DNA from: Phoronis ovalis
Lineage: Eukaryota > Phoronida > Phoronidae
Assembly: GCA_028565635.1 (NCBI GenBank)
Contig: JAOXYB010039395.1
Location: 1-28,201, forward strand
Reading direction: 5' to 3'
Length of the DNA stretch: 28,201 bases
Of this stretch, positions 21,152 to 28,201 are shown one piece after another. The notes under the pieces were generated by a model. That model made no database searches, was not told where the DNA came from, and saw only the letters and a list, made by a program, of their open reading frames with translations. Made by a program: the position numbers and the translations under genes. Positions within the stretch are counted from its first letter, which is position 1. Each line of letters opens with the position of its first letter.

Positions 21152-21649
21152 TTAATATTGTGTACAATGCTGATAAAAATTAATAAGGCAAGAATATGTA
21201 AATAAAAAAGAATAAGCATTATTTACACTGGTAGTATATAATAATATATAACTAGGCTTGCCTGGGGGAAGTTGGTCAGCAGACGTGAAGTAATGAGAAA
21301 AAAAAATATAATGTTTGTTTTGAGCAGGATTTTGGAGACATAAAAAAAGACTGATAAAGATCCGTCTGCACTTTCGTTCATCCCAACGTGATACAATGTA
21401 CCCTATCTTTTGTTGTATTTCTTTTACCATCACATTTGTGTGGTCAGTGTGGTGCATAACAGACCCGGAATAGCAGGAAAATAGAATGTTGGTATTTTTA
21501 TTACCAAGGCCAAATTTATTTCTTATTACATTTCTTATCTTCTTCCAACGGCCACGAAGCTGCTCTTGCCCCTTCTGCTCTTGCCCCTTGTGTAAACGTG
21601 TCATACCGAAAAAAGTGTAATGTACGCTGGAATGTACAACACATATCAT
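21152..21649 (-). CDS. Longest open frame in the window, unidentified
   Basis: This 165-codon frame is longer than expected by chance at this base composition. With stops at about 7.5% of codons, I estimate roughly a 1% chance of one this long anywhere in the window. Near the N-terminus it has KGQEQKGQEQ, encoded by a perfect 15-bp tandem repeat (21560-21589), then a basic stretch RGRWKKIRNVIRNKFGLGNK. The C-terminal half is rich in Phe, Tyr and Ser. I recognise no domain. It lies directly downstream of the probable LINE remnant on the same strand, so it may be transposon-derived. There is no good upstream promoter or intron evidence. Confidence 0.22.
   Translation of the reverse strand: MICVVHSSVHYTFFGMTRLHKGQEQKGQEQLRGRWKKIRNVIRNKFGLGNKNTNILFSCYSGSVMHHTDHTNVMVKEIQQKIGYIVSRWDERKCRRIFISLFLCLQNPAQNKHYIFFSHYFTSADQLPPGKPSYILLYTTSVNNAYSFLFTYSCLINFYQHCTQY
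21560..21589 (-). repeat. 15-bp perfect tandem repeat, two copies
   Basis: CTGCTCTTGCCCCTT occurs twice in tandem (21560-21574 and 21575-21589). On the - strand it gives the repeated peptide KGQEQ. Confidence 0.95.
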
Positions 21650-21936
21650 GCAAATTCTAACAATGCGAGGGATAATTTAAATAGCTTTCTCGGAAATAAT
21701 GCTCCAGGACTGTTCACCACTAATCCAGGACCGTAATAAAACGGAACTTGTACTAAAAAAAAACAATGACGTAAACGATATGCAACATTACTTCGCAGGG
21801 TCCTGAGTGCCTCCATCCTTTTGTTCTCGGACTCGTCTACGTGCAATCTGAATATTGGAGCACCGTACCTGAAAATGTAATCCGACACTAGTTGGGTCGT
21901 AATTCCATGAATGCGGTTGTTTTGTAATTCATCTGT
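21646..21936 (-). pseudogene. Probable LINE reverse transcriptase remnant
   Basis: The - strand frame is open from 21936 to a stop at 21646-21648. It reads NNRIHGITTQLVSD, YIFRYGAPIFRLHVDESEN, then KRMEALRTLRSNVAYRLRH. This fits the region downstream of the catalytic palm in non-LTR retrotransposon reverse transcriptases. There a leucine-rich helix leads to YGAPIW or YGSPVF, then a variable loop, then a helix with L..[LM][EQ].[LV]...R. No YADD catalytic motif or endonuclease is found upstream, and the similarity fades after about 21765 into a poly-T run. The element is therefore a 5'-truncated, decayed fragment at best. The opposite-strand frame at 21911-22120 is a shadow. Confidence 0.4.
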
Positions 21937-21939
21937 TCA

Positions 21940-24900
21940 CCGAAATGAGGGGTCGGTAAATTTTAGTGACATCAATAAGTTCGTGACCTCCAGCGGTATG
22001 TGGTTGCATAGGTCAACGGGTGTATATGTACTTTTTATATGTAAATTAAGCTTTACTATTACTACAAAATATAAACTTCACGGTGTGAAAGTTTTTTCGT
22101 CGATATTCTTAAAATATTAGTCTTAGTTCATATATGTATTGAGTCCTGTGCTTGTTAATGACAATTAATTTACTGTAAATTGTAATGTGATAAGAGCTGC
22201 GTCTCTAATGTTCTGTAAATCAATAGTCTTCAATTAGTTGTTAAACAGACTAATTTTCCACTATATAATATGAAAATGATTTACTTTGAGGTAACATACA
22301 TGAGACAATATATGCATAATAATAAATAGGCTTTGCTCTGAATAGCAGAACATAATAATGACCGGAATGGATTATTTCGATTCCAAGCCAGAAGTGAAAA
22401 GAAAACACTCTTCGTACTAATCGAACTCCGTAATTTGCAATGACACCTTTCTACTGCAACATATCGCGTGAAAATGTGTCACAAATCTAGCAAATAAAAA
22501 TATCTGGGATATATTGTAATAAAATAATGTGTAATCGGAGACGATAAAATTGCGAGAGTTACTTCCAAGCAAAACAAATTTATGAATAATATCGTTGGCG
22601 CGTTCAACTGTTAATGACAAAATAGGCTTTTATAAAAATGTATACATTTAACAATAACACTTGCTTGTAGAAGAAAATGACTTAACAAAAGCATACGTCA
22701 GTCAAATTTATGACACATGTACATACACATACACTAACCGAACTCAAACAGTTGTACCCACTTTTATAAAGATTACAAACCTAATAGGATGCATATATTC
22801 GATAGGGTAATAAAATCCACACAGCGTAGCACCAGGGATCCATTTGACAAGGGGCGTATTACGTATGATAAGACAACAAATCAGAACGCAAACTTCGATG
22901 AAATGCACCAAATAACCTCTTCCCAGAATCCAACTTGTGTATATGTGCTTAAAGCTTATCGCGTACTTGTGTACTTAAACTGAAGTTGTTGGTATAAATT
23001 TCAGAACCAGCTAAGATCACGTCTATAGACTGACAGGAAGAGTTAATGTACTGATTGAATTGACCGTTGCATTTTTTTCTACCAAGCAACCAAAATTATT
23101 GCATTCGACACTTCGCAGTTCTGCTGGAAGATAGCGCACAGATAAAACATTTAAAGTAAGTTTAGTTTTCATTATGTTAACGGTGCGTGCAAAAGTTACT
23201 AGATATTAATATTGTCAGAATGCTGTGACTGTTTGCATTCTTCCACAATTTCACAAAAAGATGACAATTACTTTGAAAAGTACAAACAAAAATTCATAGA
23301 TTTTTTATATAAAGGGAGTTTAAATTACATATTTACACCCTTATAGTAAAAGGGGCAAAGAAGGTGTGGAAAATGCACAAGTCGCCTATTTCTATTTTTT
23401 TTCTGGGCCCGCATGCATATACGAATCGTATCGGAATCCACTATAATGATTGGCCCGTGGCCAGATTACATTCTTTTTATAAACATATATGATACGAATA
23501 TATTGTCATACTATAAAGCAAAAAGGTTGATTATAGTATGTGAAACACTGTTACTGATTCAAAAGAAATATAATATGTGCGTACAACAAAAAGAAAATTG
23601 AGATGTTATAATTTTAAAAGAATAAAATACCACAATCGGTTCGGATCAAAAACTTTAATGGTACAATTTGCTAGTTAACAGCAGGTCTTGAAATATTATT
23701 AATTCAATTAAAGAAAAACCACCTGTCAGGGGTAAGGTACCTGTAATAACTGTTTGCCGGCAATAAGCAAATGTAATACTTCTTCAGCTACGACATTATA
23801 TAATCTATATGGTAACATTCTTGTCTTAAAACTATAGTGTGTGTCAATGTTTTAACAACAAAACTGATGTATTTAACGAAAAATGGGCAACTTAAAGTGT
23901 ATATGACTATTTTATTTGTCACAAAAAAAAAAAGAAAAAGTACAACGTACACATTTTAAAAATTGGGGGAAACCTGTTGCTTAAAAAGTTTAGCTGGATA
24001 AAATTTGTAAACGAGTTTATAGTTTAGAGATTGAGGATATACTAATTGTACCAAAGCGCTTTTCTTAATGGGGTTTAGGATCTCAGTTTAGTATATGAGT
24101 ATACAAGGATTTTTCAATGGATTTTCTTTAACCCTTTTACCATTTCCCATAATCTTTCAATTTACTGATTACCGCCAAACAGGATTAAAAATTCACTTAT
24201 GGTTGTATAGCCCAGTGTAATGTACGAACTTGTATTATGAGATTATTAATGCCCGAAGGATACCTGTGTTAAAGGACATGCAAAGGGAAAAAGGTTTAAA
24301 ATTGGCTTTCACAGCTAAGACGATAATCGCATTTCAGATGTAGTTGAACGCCTTATTGCAGTCTTATATCTAACCATCCCGCGATGGAAACATATTTTTG
24401 TATTAAAATAAGGTACCTGCTTAATTGTATTCAGTAGCTTGAGTACTTGTCATTATTAGTAGCTATTCTGAATTTATACTAAAAAAACGTAATCGCGGTT
24501 TTGTGACCACTATTTCGAAATGTATATTGTTTCAAACATGGACGCGAGAAAATTACAGCAGGATCCTAGTAATGAAGCGTTTTTCCAAATAATTCCTAAA
24601 AGGTCATTGATAAATAAAACCAACTAGAAATTTTGATAAAAACAAGTGAAACCTTGACTGTTTTGAAGAATAACATATATACTGTATTTCCAACTGTTTT
24701 AGCTCGCTATCATAAGAAACCTTATCTCAATGCGCCTCCCTCGTGCTGTGAAAGCGATATTTTAAAGAACATCGTTTATGTGGTACTGTTATAGTGTTAC
24801 CCAGCAAAATCTTATCAAAAATATAATAATACTATAAAATAAACTTCGATACAGTTTTGATATTTTATAATATGCTGTAGCGGAATATATCACTTCTTCT

Positions 24901-24940
24901 GCAAGGCACTGTGAGATATTCTTCATTGGAAAGTGTTCGA
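21940..24940. other. Long AT-rich stretch, no supported gene
   Basis: No gene was recognised in these 3 kb. The frames at 22417-22620, 22789-22983 and 23413-23601 have no family motif. An exon-like 69-base segment with both splice sites is at 23087-23155 on the + strand, but the evidence is thin. An A-rich run sits at about 23923-23940. Confidence 0.5.
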
Positions 24941-24943
24941 TTT

Positions 24944-25272
24944 TTGTACAGTGAAGATTATCGGTACAATTACAAGATTACAAATGAAATAACCAAGCCA
25001 ATAACCTCTGCTAATTTATCGAAACTGGTACCAATAATCTTCATTATATAAAATTTGGCAGATGTTATTGGTACCAGTTTCGGTAAATTGGTATAGCTTT
25101 TTGGCAGAGAAGTAGTAAAGACAAATGAAATAACCACGCCAAAAACCTCTGCAGTTTACCAAAACTGATACCAATAACCTACTTTAATCGTTGTACAATG
25201 AAGATTATTGGTACCAGTTTCAGTAATTTGGAAGAAGTTCTTGGCTTGGTTATTTTATTTGCCTACTACATC
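24944..25272. mobile_element. Compound fold-back element (two adjacent hairpins)
   Basis: One sequence of roughly 65-80 bases occurs in alternating orientation. There is a partial reverse copy at 24944-24967. Forward copy L1 is at 24980-25045 and reverse copy R1 at 25061-25109. Forward copy L2 is at about 25110-25188 and reverse copy R2 at 25191-25272. Shared blocks include AAATGAAATAACCAAGCC and AAACTGGTACCAATAATCTT. The L2-R2 arms extend outward to GTAGTA / TACTAC and leave only about two unpaired bases at the centre. L1-R1 leaves about 15. There is no coding capacity. This fits a fold-back or MITE-type element that duplicated in place. Arms differ at scattered positions, so it is not recent. 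Confidence 0.8.
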
Positions 25273-25865
25273 TCTTATTCTCTTTTCGTTTCTATGTCGC
25301 TCATCCTCTGATATTTGTGTTTGTAATTCGTTTTCATATGAATTGGCACTCCGTGCCTGTTGATTTAGAATCACGCATGGTTTAATACCGATTGATATTT
25401 CCATTAAAATTTTATCGCTCCCTGCGGATTTAGCAAAATTGTTCTTCCTTGATTTGTGAATACTTTAACCTTCAGCTCGCCCCTGGCACGAGCATTGAGT
25501 ACTATTCAATTTTTCCACCTGTTTGCCTGCATTGTATAAAACCATAAAATGAACAGCTTGTTTGCTTCGAACAACAAACTAAATTTAACCAATATTTGGT
25601 ACTTTTAACAATTATTATACATTACAATTTTACTATGGGCTATATAGGATAAATGGACTTGTGGTTTTGTCATTGTTATAGTATATAGTTAGGAGTAAAA
25701 TAGTCATTGTATATAAAATACACTAAAAACTAAAAATGACACTAGAACACAATGGTTTCAACTTAAATATATTTACAACATTTGAAACCTACCTTAGGCT
25801 ACACTTGTTATAATAGCAATTAGAGTTGTAAAGAAAATGACCTTAAAGAGCAGATTCTTGTATAA
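25273..25865. other. AT-rich non-coding sequence
   Basis: No gene was recognised. A five-pair hairpin GGCAC-TCC-GTGCC lies near 25345-25357. Confidence 0.55.
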
Positions 25866-25873
25866 TTAGAGAC

Positions 25874-25968
25874 TCATTCCTGCCCCTGGATTCCTGCACC
25901 CTTCTCGACACTTAATCTGACAGCCCTTGGAGCATCGATTGTTTTAACAGTACCCGAGTTGATAAAAA
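25874..25968 (-). CDS. Candidate terminal exon, unidentified protein
   Basis: On the - strand an AATAATTTTGCAG acceptor ends at 25969. The frame then completes a split codon with two bases and reads FINSGTVKTIDAPRAVRLSV then EKGAGIQGQE, with a TGA stop at 25874-25876. The other two frames close early. Local GC content is higher than in both flanks, and the peptide has a natural composition. No canonical AATAAA is seen in the next few hundred bases downstream, only AATATA-type variants. The exon lies downstream of the poly(A) signal of the gene at 26303, so it would belong to another transcript or a longer isoform. I do not recognise the family. Confidence 0.33.
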
Positions 25969-26243
25969 CTGCAAAATTATTGTGTATGTCATTAAACGAT
26001 AGGTCATAATTTCACACGTATCTAACTTCATTTATGTATTTGCCTTTGCTATCTGACATTAAATTCGTCGTCTGGTTTTCTAACATTTTATGAGATTTAG
26101 GTAAGGTATAAGTCCCTGCATTGAGTTTCTATTGATATTTCGATCATGGGCTCTTGAAGTGGAGAAGTCAAACTTAAAGTGTTTTATACACTTCTTTTCG
26201 TTTACTTATGCTACACATTTTACGTTTTGAGTTACAAACAAAC

Positions 26244-26249
26244 TTTATT
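26244..26249 (-). terminator. Poly(A) signal AATAAA
   Basis: TTTATT on the + strand gives AATAAA on the - strand, 54 bases past the stop of the terminal exon at 26303. A GTTTGTTTGT tract follows immediately downstream on the - strand, as expected for a cleavage-factor binding region. A perfect nine-base-arm hairpin, CAACAATAA-AA-TTATTGTTG (26266-26285), sits between the stop and this signal. Confidence 0.5.
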
Positions 26250-26302
26250 GACTCAGAGAAAACCGCAACAATAAAATTATTGTTGAATGTTCAGGGAAAC
26301 CC

Positions 26303-26494
26303 TTAAACTATTTTTTTCAAGATTTGGGATTTAGGACTATTCAACTTTTTACACATTACTTGCGTAGTTGCCATTGTACAAATAACGTCAATCACCGCAA
26401 GGATGCAAAGTGTTGTAGATATGTAACCCGGGTACGTAACCCATGCAACACTCGAAGGTAATTCCTGATACAAGTATATGTATATGGAAGAGAC
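26303..26494 (-). CDS. Terminal exon of a probable membrane protein gene
   Basis: The - strand acceptor TTTCATAACACAG ends at 26495. The exon then reads in phase 0 for 63 codons to a TAA at 26303-26305. It begins VSSIYIYLYQELPSSVAW, continues with a hydrophobic stretch GYISTTLCILAVIDVIC then TMATTQVM, and ends in a basic tail CKKLNSPKSQILKKIV. One membrane helix of about 20-25 residues followed by a short cytosolic tail is a reasonable reading, although one Asp interrupts the helix. The downstream poly(A) signal supports a true gene 3' end. Candidate upstream exons are at 27191-27277 and 27880-27966. The family is not recognised. Confidence 0.5.
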   Translation of the reverse strand, partial: VSSIYIYLYQELPSSVAWVTYPGYISTTLCILAVIDVICTMATTQVMCKKLNSPKSQILKKIV

Positions 26495-26515
26495 CTGTGT
26501 TATGAAATCAAACAT

Positions 26516-27183
26516 AACTCATACCTAAGGCACATTTTAGTCTACAAAAATAATACAAAAACAATTTAATTTAAAAACTAAATATGGGTTGATTATTTTC
26601 TTTATCAGCGCTTGATAATTGGAACAGACTGCATGGTGCACTACATCTCTAGATTTCATAATTTAATTGCATAATCTAACTAACCCTTTATACGATAATT
26701 ACATTTTGTCTAGTTTTTGTTTGTAGTATATAACCAATCTACTACTGCATGGTGGTTATGCGCAATAAATTACTAATGTAGTGTTTTCCACAAAAAAAAA
26801 TTAGAGCAGGTGCCACAATTTAAACCGAATCAGCTTTACATTGCAGTTTATTTTGCTATGTTGTGTATAGCATTATAATAGGGGATTTTCAATGGTATTG
26901 TGCCAAATGTGTTATTTCGGACACCTGCAGCAGGCTTCTATGTGATAGATCAATGTTTATCGCACTTCAACCTTTTTGATTCTTTTCTTGGGTTGCTCAA
27001 TATTATCTAAAGTTTACTTGTTTAAAATGAACTGGAGAATTATAGTTAAGTCAGTACTTTCTTTCGTATAAACTAACTTATTGAGTCGTGGATTTAATGC
27101 AATTGTTGCATAGATTAAATGGGCTCAATGGTCATCACTAATAATCAAAGGTGTGAATATCTTCTGACTAAAGTGTTATTTAC
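26516..27183. other. Possible intron of the - strand gene
   Basis: This AT-rich sequence lies between two exon candidates. A short - strand open stretch after a TGCTGCAG acceptor near 26927 reads VRNNTFGTIPLKIPYYN but lacks a good donor, so it is not called. Confidence 0.3.
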
Positions 27184-27190
27184 AGTTCAC

Positions 27191-27277
27191 CGTACTGTCT
27201 GAACTTTTAAATATTATTGCACTGTCCACGTCACGGCCTGAAATTGATTCCGGGCCAATCGCCAGTGAAATATCTTT
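27191..27277 (-). CDS. Candidate internal exon of the - strand gene
   Basis: The - strand acceptor TGATCTATTGTACAG ends at 27278. The frame reads KDISLAIGPESISGRDVD then SAIIFKSSDST and reaches a donor ACG|GTGAAC at 27191/27190. The exon is 87 bases, exactly 29 codons, in phase 0. That is compatible with the phase-0 acceptor of the terminal exon at 26494. A second possible donor, AACT|GTAAAT at 27184/27183, would make it 94 bases and change the phase. Composition (alternating polar and hydrophobic) suggests beta structure, perhaps an extracellular domain before the membrane helix. This is inference only. Confidence 0.3.
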
Positions 27278-27879
27278 CTGTACAATAGATCAAGGATGGG
27301 TCAATCATCAGCAGAGCTAGAAGTTAATAAATAAAATGGTGCTGATATCTCTCTAATGTCCGGATATAATAGTAATAGTTTCATGGTCGTTAAATATTAT
27401 TATTTATAAGAAAATGCAATTTTTGCATAGTTTATATGGTTAATCGTTTGATAAGTTTCCTCAAATAAAAGTAACGGCATATGAAGACCCCGGGTTGAAG
27501 ACGTTAAATTACGCTCTCAGCCTGAAATAATATAAAATACTGAGTAGTAAACGTATTTTATTGGCTTCCAGACAAAATCACTAAAATTGGATAGGTCAAT
27601 AGTGAATACCTTTAGAAGAATACAAATTTATGTATGAAACCTTACCGAAGAATACTTCAAATCTCTGTTTTACAGCATTTGCATGTTATTTTGGGGCTGT
27701 TACGGTGCTGTTATTATACTCCTGGGGTTATGATTTTTATATGTTTCGTTAAGTTTAATTTCTTACAAATTGTAATGGGGCTTAAACACAAAACCTTACA
27801 TAAGACTGGTTAATAGGGTTAAAGTCATTTAGGCTTCGAAAGCAAATAGTATAGAAATTTGCAAAGACTATCTATGCAC
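27278..27879. other. Possible intron, AT-rich
   Basis: Nothing recognisable was found apart from a weak acceptor-like TATTATTTCAG on the - strand near 27525, with no open frame after it. Confidence 0.4.
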
Positions 27880-27966
27880 CTGGTCTGGCGTCAAAAGAAC
27901 CCATAACGTAAAAGACCATTGAAATAGGACTGGTGTATAGCTGTTACTTCGACCTCGATTTTTAGG
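27880..27966 (-). CDS. Candidate internal exon, weak
   Basis: The - strand acceptor AACTCATTTGCAG ends at 27967, and a donor CCAGACCAG|GTGCAT lies at 27880/27879. The 87 bases between are open in phase 0: PKNRGRSNSYTPVLFQ then WSFTLWVLLTPDQ. A second frame is also nearly open, so coding is uncertain, and the segment could be part of a dispersed repeat. Its phase matches the candidate at 27277. Confidence 0.2.
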
Positions 27967-28118
27967 CTGCAAATGAGTTTCGTAGTGCATTAAGGTAAAT
28001 CTAATGGAAATAACGGGTGATAAATAAACAACAGGCTCATGGAAATGTACCTAGATAAGAAGATCAAGTATGCCTTCCATGAGGGTTTTTAATAATCTGA
28101 TATTCATGAATATGTAGA
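27967..28118. other. Non-coding sequence
   Basis: I see no feature in this short stretch. Confidence 0.5.
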
Positions 28119-28201
28119 TATCCGGGGGGGGGGTACTCAAGGTTTTTTGACTACGGGGATGTGCCGCGGAACCCAATCCAAAAATTTAGCTTGTGGTAGC
28201 A
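28119..28201 (+). repeat. Dispersed repeat, truncated by window end
   Basis: After a run of ten G (28124-28133) comes TACTCAAGG, then a T-run, then GACTACGGGGATGTGCCGCG and GAACCCAATCC. The G-run, the GTACT start and GGGGATGTGCCGC are together a hallmark, from memory, of a high-copy repeat in cnidarian and mollusc genomes. It runs off the right edge. The exact family is not named. Confidence 0.45.

Noticed and set aside
21646-21888. Reading the YGAPIFRLHVDESEN segment as a Ty3/gypsy integrase core
   Set aside because: Integrase would continue with a D-Q-G-x-x-F-x-S pattern, which is absent. The following MEALRTL helix fits a LINE reverse transcriptase better.

Overview
This window looks like non-coding nuclear DNA from an animal, most likely a marine mollusc and probably a bivalve. 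It is strongly AT-rich (about two thirds A+T by eye). Its longest open frame is about 165 codons. It has no bacterial-style gene packing, ribosome binding sites or operons. The coding signals that do appear are short exon-sized open stretches flanked by splice-like sites. The rest is tandem repeats, inverted repeats and decayed mobile-element fragments. The bivalve guess rests on remembered resemblance of three repeat pieces (about 690-905, 9480-9545 and 28119-28201) to repeats common in marine invertebrate genomes, and it is unverified. || Layout. 1-2220: a GC-richer dispersed-repeat fragment, then two exon candidates on the + strand (1270-1390 and 2117-2215) with good acceptors. They may be the 3' end of a gene entering from the left. 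2427-2562: a 45-bp minisatellite. 3570-6050: two stem-loops and an old 140-bp-offset duplication. 6050-9350: mostly featureless. 9480-9545: head of a tRNA-derived SINE on the - strand. 12488-12675: an old duplication in which each copy carries the same 12-bp palindrome. 14752-14820: a TA microsatellite. 15455-15488: a perfect 16-bp-arm palindrome. 16541-16760: a cluster of small tandem repeats. 17500-18270: a diverged array of roughly 175-bp units. 20651-20721: a 15-bp inverted repeat that overlaps a competing hairpin. 21152-21936: an open-frame-rich - strand block including a probable LINE reverse-transcriptase remnant. 24944-25272: a compound fold-back structure made of two adjacent hairpins. 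|| The right end (25870-28000) holds the best evidence for a host gene. A - strand terminal exon (26303-26494) encodes a possible membrane segment, has an upstream splice acceptor, and is followed by a canonical poly(A) signal 54 bases past the stop. Exon candidates at 27191-27277 and 27880-27966 lie upstream of it on the same strand. A separate candidate - strand terminal exon lies at 25874-25968. The last 80 bases enter another dispersed repeat cut by the window edge. || No complete gene, structural RNA gene, CRISPR array or intact transposon is visible. All gene and exon calls come from reading frames and splice motifs by eye. No protein family was recognised except, tentatively, the LINE fragment.
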